DNA from: CAZVEV01 sp964625865
GTDB taxonomy: Bacteria; Planctomycetota; Phycisphaerae; SM23-33
Direction of reading: 5' to 3'
DNA length: 23,082 bases
Assembly (NCBI GenBank): GCA_964625865.1
Contig: CAZVEV010000066.1
Span: 1 to 23,082, forward strand
Shown: in pieces, positions 9,848 to 19,000 of the stretch
Numbering within the stretch: the first letter of the stretch is position 1
Layout: each line of letters begins with the position of its first letter
Position numbers and translations under genes: made by a program
The notes under the pieces: generated by a model
Told to the model about the DNA's origin: nothing
The model's database searches: none
The model's input: only the letters and a program-made list of their open reading frames with translations

Positions 9848-11833
9848 TCAGTCGGCGAAGGGGTTCTGGGGGTCTGACGGGGGCGGCGGGCCGGTCAGGG
9901 CCCGGAAGTGCTGCTCGCCGAAGACGCGGTCGTACTGGAGCATTCGGTAGTTCTTCGCCAGGTCGCTTGCACGGACGTCGGCGAGCGGCACGGCCTGCCC
10001 GGCGGCGTCAACACAGCCGCTGACGGACAAGACCGGGTAGCGCTGCCTGCACGTTTCGAGGAAGCGGAAGAACGGCTCGACGGGCCGGCCCATGGCCCGC
10101 AGGATCAGCGGCCCCAGATAGCACATGCTCATGCGTTTCGGCGTGTCGCGGGGCAGCGTGATTCCGCAGTTGCTCCAGAAGACCGCCGGCACGGTCCGGA
10201 CGGCCAGCGGGTCGCCGCCGGCGCGCCACAGGCCCGTCTCGCGCCACACGCCGTAGTTCTCGCCCAAGGCGGGCAGGTGGTCGCCGTAGAAGACGATCAT
10301 CGTCGGCCTCGGGTCGGCCCGGAAGTGCTCCACCAGCATCGCCAGGGCCCCGTCGGCCCGCCGGAGCCCGCAGACGTACGTCTCCAGCGTTTCGCGCGAC
10401 GCGGGGGACAGGTGCGGCGCCGTCAGATCGGCCAACTCCGTGCGGTTGTAGTACCGATCCGGCGGGAAGGGCCAGTGCGTCTCCATCGTATTGACGCAGA
10501 TGAAGAACGGCTTGCCCGCCGCCGACGCCTGGTCGGCCTTGTGGATTACCTCCCGGCTGGTCGAGGCGTCGGTGACGTAAAACTGTATCTTCTCCACGTG
10601 CTGCCACTGCGTAGCGGGGTGGAACTGCTCGAACCCCAGGCGGGGCTGGACCTCGCAGTCGTTGAAGTACGACTTGACCACCGCGTGGAGGGAGACGGTG
10701 AGATAGCCCTGCCGCCTGAGCATGCTGGCCAGCGAGGGCAGGGGCTGTCGGATGTAGCACTTGTAGGGCGCGACCCCGGGCGGGAAAAACGCCATGTTGC
10801 ACCCGGAAAGCACCTCGAGTTCGGCGTCGCACGTGCCCCCGCCGAACACCGGCGCCACCAGGTCCACGCGCCCGCCGTTTCGGGCGATCGTGCGAAACGT
10901 CGGGATCGGCTCGGACCCGAACGTGACGCCCGGCAGGGCCGTCGGGTCCGAGAACGACTCGCTCAGGACGAGAATCAGGTTGACCGGCGCGTCGCCCTTG
11001 GCGTCTGCCAGCGCCGGCCGATCGTCCCGCGCCGCATCGGCCGCGGCGTAGATGTCCTCGACGGCCTGGGCACAGTAGCCCTCGGGCGCCGGGACGGTGT
11101 AGTCCTGAACGTTGGCCGAAAAGGCCAGCAAGACCCCCGCGCGGGCGTAGGTGTGGGTGGGGTTCCACGTCATCTGGAGGATCCGTTCGCGGAACGGCCC
11201 CAACGCGCTGTAGCTCGGGACAAACAGCGACGCGAAGAACGCCACGCACACCGCGCCGGTGCCCAGACGCACTGACGCCCGGGCCGGACGAAGCCGCGGC
11301 AGCAACAGCCACGTGACCACCACCGCGGGGACGGCCAACACCAGCAGAATCAGGTTCGGCCAGTACCCCCACAGCGCCCCCCAGTCCATCACGTGGGCCG
11401 TCTCGCCAACCAGCAGCAGGTCCCACGGATACAGCGGCCCGCCGCGGACAGCCACCTTGAGCCAGTGGGTCAAACTCGCGACAAACGCCAGTCCAAACGC
11501 CAGCCCGCACGCCAGGCGCAACCGGTTGGTCAGCGCAAAAAACAGCAGCGCGAACACCCCCAGCAGGGCGATGTTCAGCAGGATCGTCTGCCAGTCGGTA
11601 AACCACAGGAACAGTTCGATCCAGCCGTGAAACGCCGCGAAATGCGCGAACAGGGACGCAACGAAGAAGAACAGGACCGGCGCGAGCGGGAGCATCCACC
11701 GGCGTTGGCGCAGCGTGGCCAACTGATCGAGCAACCCGTGCTCGTCAGAGAAGTACACACACTGTTTCGCGCCGGCGACGCTCACGCGTTGTCTCGCTTT
11801 CACCGATGGCACACGCGGCCCGCCCTGCCGCAA
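9848..11833 (-). CDS. LtaS/OpgB-type membrane phosphoglycerol transferase (alkaline phosphatase superfamily)
   Basis: The frame encodes 661 residues. Hydrophobic helices lie at about 47-68, 83-103, 107-123, 160-178 and 190-206, the five-helix layout of lipoteichoic acid synthase-like proteins. An extracytoplasmic sulfatase-fold domain follows. Its metal and nucleophile positions are visible: LSESFSD (Glu292), GGGTCDAELEVLSG (Thr334, the probable nucleophile), NTMETHWPF (His453) and FYGDHLP (Asp518-His519). In Gram-positive bacteria the family polymerises glycerol phosphate; in Gram-negatives it decorates periplasmic glucans. In a planctomycete an envelope-glycan modifying role is an inference. 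The start is uncertain: the longest frame opens with TTG at 11833, GTG codons follow at 11812, 11803 and 11785, and none has a good ribosome binding site. The lectin gene lies 113 bp downstream. Confidence 0.85.
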   Translation of the reverse strand: MRQGGPRVPSVKARQRVSVAGAKQCVYFSDEHGLLDQLATLRQRRWMLPLAPVLFFFVASLFAHFAAFHGWIELFLWFTDWQTILLNIALLGVFALLFFALTNRLRLACGLAFGLAFVASLTHWLKVAVRGGPLYPWDLLLVGETAHVMDWGALWGYWPNLILLVLAVPAVVVTWLLLPRLRPARASVRLGTGAVCVAFFASLFVPSYSALGPFRERILQMTWNPTHTYARAGVLLAFSANVQDYTVPAPEGYCAQAVEDIYAAADAARDDRPALADAKGDAPVNLILVLSESFSDPTALPGVTFGSEPIPTFRTIARNGGRVDLVAPVFGGGTCDAELEVLSGCNMAFFPPGVAPYKCYIRQPLPSLASMLRRQGYLTVSLHAVVKSYFNDCEVQPRLGFEQFHPATQWQHVEKIQFYVTDASTSREVIHKADQASAAGKPFFICVNTMETHWPFPPDRYYNRTELADLTAPHLSPASRETLETYVCGLRRADGALAMLVEHFRADPRPTMIVFYGDHLPALGENYGVWRETGLWRAGGDPLAVRTVPAVFWSNCGITLPRDTPKRMSMCYLGPLILRAMGRPVEPFFRFLETCRQRYPVLSVSGCVDAAGQAVPLADVRASDLAKNYRMLQYDRVFGEQHFRALTGPPPPSDPQNPFAD

Positions 11834-12021
11834 ATGCGAAATAAGAAGACGGGATCACGACATTATTAAGAGTACGCAAACACGGCCATTCGGTCAAGAT
11901 GCAAGCCCGTCTGAGCCGGGACGATGCGACAATAGCCCAGCGATTCATCGCTTACCTTTACCCGCATCTCTGGGCGCCAACGAGCCCAGAGATGTGGGTA
12001 AGGGTGAGCTTCATCGCCAGG
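11834..12021. other. Intergenic segment upstream of the LtaS-type gene
   Basis: It contains the long hairpin listed separately and an AT-richer patch (CATTATTAAGAG, 11858-11870). No intact gene is visible, and no clear promoter pair for the LtaS-type gene could be assigned. Confidence 0.4.
11950..12009 (+). repeat. Long near-perfect hairpin, 26-bp stem and 8-nt loop
   Basis: The arm 11950-11975 pairs with 11984-12009 around the loop GCCAACGA. The inner 11 bp (CATCTCTGGGC / GCCCAGAGATG) are perfect. Over all 26 positions there are 23 Watson-Crick pairs, and the three exceptions (11953/12006, 11957/12002, 11964/11995) are all G-T. They stay paired as G.U in RNA from the plus strand but become A.C mismatches in RNA from the minus strand. 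No T-run follows on either side. It lies 13 nt past the stop of the truncated DUF1810 frame. Confidence 0.6.
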
Positions 12022-12231
12022 CTATCCTCGTCGGTCGCTGCCGGGACCGTTACTGACCTCCGGATGCAGCAGGCGGAGGGTCCTGTGATCCGGGCGGCCG
12101 GCGAAGTACTTGCGCAGAGCGGCGGCGAACGCGCTGTCCGGCGGGTGGCAGAGCGACAAGAGCGTGACAGACGATCGGAACGTCATCCAGTCGGGATCCC
12201 CGAAGATCTCCTCGGCCGGCTGCCCCGTCAT
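12022..12231 (-). pseudogene. Truncated DUF1810 gene (3' fragment)
   Basis: The frame from about 12231 to the TAG at 12022-12024 reads IFGDPDWMTFRSSVTLLSLC and KYFAGRPDHRTLRLL, matching the C-terminal half of the intact DUF1810 protein encoded at 20540-20986. By eye the DNA is about 86% identical over roughly 178 bp (about 12054-12231 against 20570-20746). Homology stops near 12230, just beyond the end of the PPC-domain gene, so roughly the first half of DUF1810 is missing. The fragment has no start with a ribosome binding site and is probably not functional. Confidence 0.7.
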
Positions 12232-12245
12232 CTTTCGGGCGGCTC

Positions 12246-14534
12246 CTATCTGATCAGACGGGCTTCTATGCCTGCGATCTGGCGGTTGGCGAACGCGTCT
12301 GTGAGGAACCACTGTTGATAGAGGCCTTCGATCTGTCTCAGATACCAGTCCACCTGTGACTTTCTCAACGTGCGCTTCACGTTCTTCGGTCTGTCCTGGT
12401 CACGGATCGGCGGGCGCACGCGATCGACGGGCGGCCGGTAGGATGGATTGTAGACCAGGAGGGGCAGGTTTTCCGCGGGCAGGAGGTGGCGCCACAGGAA
12501 GGCCTGCATCCTGTCTTCGGCCGGCACGGCCTGGCGCACGAGCTCCCGGTCCCCGATTTTCGTACGGCCCACGACGGTCAGGTTGACCGGTTCGGACTCC
12601 GTAAGGCTGGTCCTTATCGTCAGCTTCGCGGCCTCTTTCTTGGCCGCCAGCGTGACTGGAGACGATTGGAGCCCCTTGGGCAGGTTTTTGAAGCTCAGCG
12701 AGATCGGGCCGTTGAATCCGTCTTTGCGTATGGCGTAGACGGTCACCGCGGCGGACGACGCGCTGCGCATGATGATCCTGGAAGGGACAAGGCGCAGCGC
12801 GAAGTCGGGGCGCGGCTGACTTATCCGGAGCCGGTAGGCATACGCCTTTCCTGCGTGTCGCCTCGTGTCCCCGAGGTGAATGAAGTACTTTCCGTCGGCG
12901 GGCAGCTTGACCATGAGGTAGGAATCGGCGTGGTCGGTGTTCAACCCCGATGCGGCGTCGTGATGATCATCGTTCAGCGCGATGATCCTGCCGTCGGCGC
13001 CGGTGACCTTGATGAAGGAGTCGAACGGGGACCCGAGTCGGCGCGCGTGCACTTCGGCGACGATTGTCTGGCCGGCTTTTCCCTGCACCTCGAAGACGTC
13101 CCAGTCACCCGGGCGATCGGCCCGCCCGTTGACGATAATGGGGAGGCTCACCTTCTGGGCCTTGGACGGTTCGTCGTTGGATTCCTTTTCGAGGCACTCG
13201 GGCAGCGTGTCCAAGGCGAAGGGCACGTAATTGGAGACGAGTGTCCCGTCGGTGGCGGCAAGCAGATAGCGGCCCGGCTTGGCGTCTAGGGCCGGCGGCG
13301 CCAGCGTGGTCTTGGCCAGATTCCAGCCGTGGGTCTCGATCTTGACCGGCTGGCCCACACGGCCGCCCAACGGGAAGACGCTGGTTACGAAGGGCAGTTC
13401 ACCGATGGTGATCCGATAGACGAAGCTCTCGCGGCCGCGGAAGATCGCCTCGTTGATGGTCAGCACGTAGTCGCCGTCGGCGGGGACCTCGAAAAAGAGG
13501 ACCGGGTCGGGGTGGAAGCGGAAATCGTCGTTGTACGCCAGTTCGTTACCTTTGGCGTCGTGGATCCTCAGCACGGCTTGAAACCACCCGGGAACACCGT
13601 CGGCGACGTAGGGGACCAACTCCCGAGCCCTGGCGGAGATGAGCAGGCGTTGGCCCTTGCGGGCCGGGAAACGGTATCGGTTCACCTCGCCGGCGGCGAT
13701 CTGGCCGTTCATCGTGCACGGCACGGTGATGTGCATCTGCTCTTCTGAAGGCGGCCTCTTGCGCTGGGCCAGGTGCTCCTTGCCGAGCACGGGCTTCCGG
13801 GCGGTCTTCATCGGCTTGCGGGCGACTTCGGGGACCTGGCCCACGTAGAAGGGCAGCGCGTTGGAGATGCCCCGTTTGGTGATCACCCTGATTTCTCGCC
13901 GGCCCGGTTTTGCATCGGGCGCCACCGTGACCTCGGCAAAGACGAGTTCCAGGTGGGCACGAACGGCCGGGGTGCGCTCGTCTTCCGCAAACCGCCTTTG
14001 GATCCGGTCGATCAGGTTCCGCTTTGCCAATTCGTTCTCGGACGTTGGCGGTGGGTTCTTCGCGCCCGTCTTGCCCGGTTTCGGGTCTTTGGGCTTGTCC
14101 AACTTCGCGTTGCAGTTGCTGCAGACGGTCGCTCCAAGCGGATTCAGACGACCGCATGCCAGGCAGACCAGACCGTGGACTTCCGGTGGTGCAACGCGCG
14201 CGGGAAACTCGAACCAGGCCATCTTGGCGGCCATCACGTCGCCCACCGTCGCGCCTTTCTTCCGCAGCGCGCTCAGTTGCTGTCTGAGCAACGACATTTC
14301 CTGGTTGTTCATGACCCGGTAGTAATCGACCAGCCGAACGGAAACGCCTTCGCCGCTGACCACCAGACCAGACGCATGGACCAGCCCCTGTCCGCCCAAC
14401 CTGATCGCGAAGGTGCTCCCCTGCTGACCGCCGGCGGGATAGACATAGCCGATGTACTGCTTCTGCGCCCACGTCGAGGATGTGGCCGCGAGGATGGCCG
14501 TCACCAGGATCAGAAGCCTGTTGAATCTACTCAT
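12246..14534 (-). CDS. Exported PPC-domain protein with a zinc-ribbon-like insert
   Basis: The product is 762 residues. A signal peptide (1-23, ending TWA) is followed by an N-terminal Ig-like segment (YVYPAGGQQGSTFAIRLGGQGL). A four-cysteine element CLAC (124-127) and CSNC (138-141) is spaced like a zinc ribbon. Next come two bacterial PPC-type domains, recognisable from NRYRFPARKGQRLLISARA with an LRIHDAKGNELAYNDD strand, and from DWDVFEVQGKAGQTIVAEV with DSFIKVTGADG and LNDDHHD. A late Ig/NEW1-like segment (GPISLSFKNLPKGL) leads to a basic, Pro-rich C-terminus. Such proteins accompany DUF1501/DUF1549 genes in planctomycetes; their function is unknown. GGAG about 6 nt before the ATG at 14532-14534 decides the start. 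It is third in the three-gene module, 27 bp after the DUF1501 gene. A zinc ribbon in an exported protein is unusual. Confidence 0.8.
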   Translation of the reverse strand: MSRFNRLLILVTAILAATSSTWAQKQYIGYVYPAGGQQGSTFAIRLGGQGLVHASGLVVSGEGVSVRLVDYYRVMNNQEMSLLRQQLSALRKKGATVGDVMAAKMAWFEFPARVAPPEVHGLVCLACGRLNPLGATVCSNCNAKLDKPKDPKPGKTGAKNPPPTSENELAKRNLIDRIQRRFAEDERTPAVRAHLELVFAEVTVAPDAKPGRREIRVITKRGISNALPFYVGQVPEVARKPMKTARKPVLGKEHLAQRKRPPSEEQMHITVPCTMNGQIAAGEVNRYRFPARKGQRLLISARARELVPYVADGVPGWFQAVLRIHDAKGNELAYNDDFRFHPDPVLFFEVPADGDYVLTINEAIFRGRESFVYRITIGELPFVTSVFPLGGRVGQPVKIETHGWNLAKTTLAPPALDAKPGRYLLAATDGTLVSNYVPFALDTLPECLEKESNDEPSKAQKVSLPIIVNGRADRPGDWDVFEVQGKAGQTIVAEVHARRLGSPFDSFIKVTGADGRIIALNDDHHDAASGLNTDHADSYLMVKLPADGKYFIHLGDTRRHAGKAYAYRLRISQPRPDFALRLVPSRIIMRSASSAAVTVYAIRKDGFNGPISLSFKNLPKGLQSSPVTLAAKKEAAKLTIRTSLTESEPVNLTVVGRTKIGDRELVRQAVPAEDRMQAFLWRHLLPAENLPLLVYNPSYRPPVDRVRPPIRDQDRPKNVKRTLRKSQVDWYLRQIEGLYQQWFLTDAFANRQIAGIEARLIR

Positions 14535-14561
14535 GCGGTTCTCCAGTTTCCGCCACAAGGG

Positions 14562-15989
14562 CTACATGATCTCTTCCAGGAGCCCGGTCGACCTCATGCC
14601 TTCTTTTTCGGTGTCCAGGACGTGGGCGTCGAACCCCAAAGGATGGGGCAGCTTGGCGGCGGCGTCGATGCCGGCCAACAGATAGAAGCTGCCCAGCAGG
14701 TCCGCCGGGTAGACGGGCCTGTCCTTGACCTTCTCACCTTTCGCATCGGACGAGCCGACAACGCGCCCGCCCTTGAATCCGCCGCCGGCGACCAGCACGG
14801 TGAAAACCGCCCCATGGTGATGGCGACCGCCGTTCCAGGGCGGCTCCCAGGAGACCTTCGGCGTCCTGCCGAACTCGCCGGTGCACCAGACCAGCGTGCT
14901 GTCCAGCAGGCCCTTGTCGCTCAAGTCCGCAAGCAGGGCGGCCAGTCCCTGGTCCAGCCACGGACACTGCCGCTTCATCGTCGCGAAGTGGTTTCCGTGC
15001 GTGTCCCAGCCGCCGGGGAAGCTGATGGTGATGTAGGGCACACCCGCCTCGACCATCCGCCGCGCCGCCAGGCATTCCTGGCCGAAGGTGTTCCGGCCGT
15101 AGCGGTCCCTCAGGGCCGTAGGCTCGTTTCCGAGATTGAATACTTCCCTGCCCCTGCCCAGGATCAACCCGTAGGCCTTCTGCTTGGCCGTCTCGACGGC
15201 AGCCATCTCCGGGACGCCCGCGAGGCCGTAGCCCATGGTGTTCATCTTGTCGAGCAATTCACGGCGGGCCTTCTGCCTCGCGTCGTTGATCCCCCGGTTG
15301 ACGATTCCCTGCACCTCAAAGCGGTCCGCGTTCGGATCGCCGCCCGTGGCAAAGGGTTTGTACCCGGGGCCCAGGAAGCCTTCCTCGGAGAACCGCCCGG
15401 CGGCCCGAAGCATCACGACGTAAGGCGGAAGCAGCCCTTTGTATTGGTTCCTCTTGAAGTAGGTGAATATGGCGCCCACACTCGGATAGGCCAGCCGCCC
15501 GCCGGGCTTGTGACCGGTCTGCATCAGGTAGGCCGCCGTTTCGTGCCCGTTGATGCCATGGGTCATGCTGCGGATCAGCGAGTACTTGTCGGCCTGCTTG
15601 GCCAGGTGGGGGAACAGCGCGCCGAGTTGGACTCCCTTCACATTGGTAGGGATGACCTTGTCAAACTCACCCAGGTAGTCGTAGCCCGTACCCGGCTTCG
15701 GGTCCCAGGCGTCGTTGTGGCTCATGCCGCCCCACAGGAAGATCTGGATGACCGACTTGATCTTGCCCTTGGTCTTGGCCTTGGCTTTGGCCGCCGCGTC
15801 ACGGGCCGCCTTCTGTTCGGCGACGATCTGCTTGGGCGTCTTCTTGGGCGTCTTCTTGGCCTCGGCGGCAAAGACGCGGGAACTCAAGCCGCCGGCGGCG
15901 ATGAGCCCCGCCGCACCCACAGCGCCGCGTCGCATGGCCTCACGCCGGGAGACATGTTCCTGGTTGTCTGAAGTGTGGTGTCTAGTCAT
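14562..15989 (-). CDS. Tat-exported DUF1501 protein
   Basis: The product is 475 residues. A twin-arginine signal SRREAMRRGAVGAAGLIAAGG lies near residues 14-34, so export in a folded state is expected. A Lys/Ala-rich stretch (about 43-80, with KKTPKKTPK) follows. The DUF1501 domain then fills the protein: IQIFLWGGMSHNDAWDPKPG, LIRSMTHGINGHETA, the GGWDTHGNHF metal-site-like motif, GEFGRTP and NGGRHHHG. DUF1501 belongs to the alkaline phosphatase/sulfatase-like fold group and is greatly expanded in planctomycetes, nearly always beside DUF1549-DUF1553 genes; the substrate is unknown. The ATG at 15987-15989 is chosen because the Tat signal follows; the longer frame to 16043 opens with GTG and adds 18 residues before it. 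It is second in the module, 85 bp after the DUF1549 gene. Confidence 0.92.
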   Translation of the reverse strand: MTRHHTSDNQEHVSRREAMRRGAVGAAGLIAAGGLSSRVFAAEAKKTPKKTPKQIVAEQKAARDAAAKAKAKTKGKIKSVIQIFLWGGMSHNDAWDPKPGTGYDYLGEFDKVIPTNVKGVQLGALFPHLAKQADKYSLIRSMTHGINGHETAAYLMQTGHKPGGRLAYPSVGAIFTYFKRNQYKGLLPPYVVMLRAAGRFSEEGFLGPGYKPFATGGDPNADRFEVQGIVNRGINDARQKARRELLDKMNTMGYGLAGVPEMAAVETAKQKAYGLILGRGREVFNLGNEPTALRDRYGRNTFGQECLAARRMVEAGVPYITISFPGGWDTHGNHFATMKRQCPWLDQGLAALLADLSDKGLLDSTLVWCTGEFGRTPKVSWEPPWNGGRHHHGAVFTVLVAGGGFKGGRVVGSSDAKGEKVKDRPVYPADLLGSFYLLAGIDAAAKLPHPLGFDAHVLDTEKEGMRSTGLLEEIM

Positions 15990-16074
15990 GGTTTCAGCCG
16001 TCCTTTGATTTCCCTTGGATTCTCGTGCCGGGAAACCGGCCACTTCATGTTAGGTTCCATCGTGTCCGTACCCC

Positions 16075-19000
16075 TCAGTGCCGCAGAAGAAACTCGGGGC
16101 TGTTGATTAGCGCCCAGGCAAGGTCAATCCAGACGTCGCGCCCTTTCGTCACGCCGATCTTGGCATAGTCCTCTGCGGCCTTCACGTCGGCATCCGTGGG
16201 AAACCGCGAGAGGATCGTCAGGTAAAGTCGCTCGGCGATCTCCTTCGGTGTCCCGCCGGCCGACAGGATCGCCGCAAGCTTCGGGCCGCGCTGGAGCTTG
16301 CCCTGTAAGGTGGCCGAGTTCAGCATGTGCAGCCATTGGGTCGAGGCCAGTTCGCTGACGCGCTCGGTCTCCATCCCCGTGGACCGCGCGGACCGTCCGA
16401 ACAACGTCAGGAAGGAACTGGTCACGCTGCCGTCGGCCAGCTCCACCGCGGACATGCTCTGGGGAATATACGTGAACGGCTCCGGAACGGCGCTGGTGTA
16501 GAGGTCCGAGCTGCCGGTGATGTCGTTCAGCGCGTCGATCAACACCTCGGCTTCCACCCGCCGCAAGAGGTAGCTGGCGAAGTTGGCCTTCGCTTGCGAC
16601 GTCCGGGACTTCGGGATCGAAGAGAACTGGTAGACCGTCGAGGTCAGGATCAGGCGCTTCAGACGCTTCAGATCGTAGCCGCTTGAGACCAGTTCCTTCT
16701 CCAGGTAGGCCAGGAGTTCGGGATTGGCCGGCGGGTTGTCCTTCCGAATGTCGTCCGGCTCGTGGACAATGCCCCGTCCCATCGCCCACGCCCAGGTCCG
16801 GTTGACGATGGCTTTGGCGAACCACGGATTCTTCGGCTGAATCAGCCAATCGGCAAACGCCTCCCGCGGATCGCGGCTGGCCGGAATCGTGGTCTTGGTT
16901 CCGTCCGGGAAGACGGCCGCCAGCGGCCTGTTCTCGCTCAACGGCTTGGCCAGCGCCCGCGGAATCGTGTTGGTCGCCGTTACGGACTTGCTGACGGCCG
17001 GCACGCCCGGGGCGATGCTGCCGGGCACGGCGGTCGACTTGAGGGGGTCCCAGAAGACGATTTGCTCTTTCCACTCGCTGGTGGGCTTGTAGCCGACCTG
17101 CGAGAAGAACACCGCCATGCCGGCGTGACGGTCTTTCGGCCAGTGGTGGACCCGCGTGCCCATCAGCGCCAATCCGACGGCCGCGGCGATGCCCTCGGGA
17201 GTCTTGTCCTGGATGGCGCGGTAGAAGTTGACCGGCCCGACGCGGAAGTTGCTTCCGCTGGAGGTGAGCAGTTCCCGGGCGAACCGGTCGTACGGCTTGT
17301 TTCGGGCGATCGATTCCCATATCCAGCGGTGATAGGCCTGCGCCGCATTGGGCCAGACCTTGACGGGGAACTCCGCCTTGACCCTCAGGATATCACTCCA
17401 TTTCATCGCCCAGTAATCGTAATGCGCCGACTGGTCGAGCAGACGGTCGATCAGGGCGACGCGCTTGGTCTTGTCCGAACTCCGGATGAACGCCTTGGCC
17501 TCGTCCGCCGACGGCAGCGTGCCGGTCAGGTCCAGATACGCACGACGCAGAAACACCGCGTCGGAGCAGAGGGCCGGTTTGATCCCTAACGACTTGAGCT
17601 TCGCGAAGACGATCTCGTCAATCCGGTTCGCGGGCTTCGGCGGTTCAGAACTCTCCATAAGGCTTGCCACCTGCCTCGCGGCGACCAGCCGGTACAGGAC
17701 GGCCTTGGCCTGCTCGGCAAGGTCGCGCTTGTCGTTGGCGATCTTCCGGGCCGCCAGATACGCCCCGCGCGTCTTGTCCGCTACCCCCTTCAACGGAGCG
17801 GCCACCGCTTCGGCCGCCCGGGCGGCCTGCTCGTCCGCCACGTGTGTCTGTTTGGCGGCGGCGATCCGCTTCTTGAGGCTCACCAGGCGCGCGTCGGCCG
17901 ACGCCTTCCGCGCCTGGGCCCGCGCCAGCGCCTGCGCGGCACGGGTGGCCCTAATCGCCGCCTGCTCCAGCGTCTTGGCCTTTGGCGCCAGGGCGGCCTT
18001 GGCCGCATTGGCTACCTTGCGCTTGGCGGCAGCGTCCGCGCCGGTCCGCCTGCTGGCCGCGTCGAGTTGGACAAGGTCCTTGGCCGCTTGCCGGGCCGCC
18101 TGGTCTACGGTGGTCGTTGCAGCCACCTTGGCTTTGGCGCCGGCCAGGGCCTGATCGGCCGACTTCTTCTGCGACTGTACCTCCGCCAGCTTCTTCCCGG
18201 CCACCGCGACCTGGGCCACTGCCTTCTTCTCGCTCTGTTGCGTCTGCGCCAGGGCCGCCTTGGCCGCGGAGGCCGCCTTGCGCCAGGCGGCGGCTTCGTC
18301 GGCCGCCTGCTTCTTCTCCGTGGCAGGCTTGCCGGCGTCCGCAGCGACGTGCTTGGCCTTGGCCGCGGCGGTCTGTGCGGTCTTCTCGGCGCCCTGAGAC
18401 GCCGTGACAGCAGCGGCCATCTGCTTCCTGGCGTTAGCCAGGGCATCGTCGGCTACCTTCTTCTGTGCTTGGGCGCCGGCCAGTTTCCGGGCGGTCGCGG
18501 TGGCCTGGGCCTGAGTTTGCTGCTCGCCTTGCCGCGCCTGGGCCAGTGCGGCAGCGGCATCAACAGCCGCTTTGCGTTTGGCCGCCGCATCGGCTGCTGC
18601 CCGCCTTCTTGCCTCAGCAACCTTCTCGAACTCCCCAGCCGCTTTCTCGGCCGCCGCCAAAGCCGTCGTGGCGGCGGCGACCTGCTTCTTGACGTTCGCC
18701 AGGGCCGCGTCAGCCAGCTTCTTCCGCGCCGTCGCCCGGCGCAGCGTCTGCACGGCGGCGTTGGCGAGGCTCTGCGCGTTTCGCTGGGCGGCCCGGGCCT
18801 GGGCCAAGGCCGCCTTGGCCGCATCGGCTGCTTTGCGCTTGGCCGCGGCGTCGGCGGCGGCCTGCTTCTTCTGCGCCTCAGTTCTGCCGGCGCGTGCGGC
18901 CATCGCCTGGGCCGTCGCCTGGGCCCCTTGGGCGGCCCGCTCGGCCGCCTCGGAAGCTGCGGTGGCCGCGGCCAGTTGTTTCCTGGTGTTGACCTGGGCA

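Noticed and set aside
13773..15971. Plus-strand open frame of 732 codons across the PPC-domain and DUF1501 genes
   Set aside because: It is antisense to two well-recognised genes; its composition (Arg, Gly, Gln, Pro) is that of a GC shadow.
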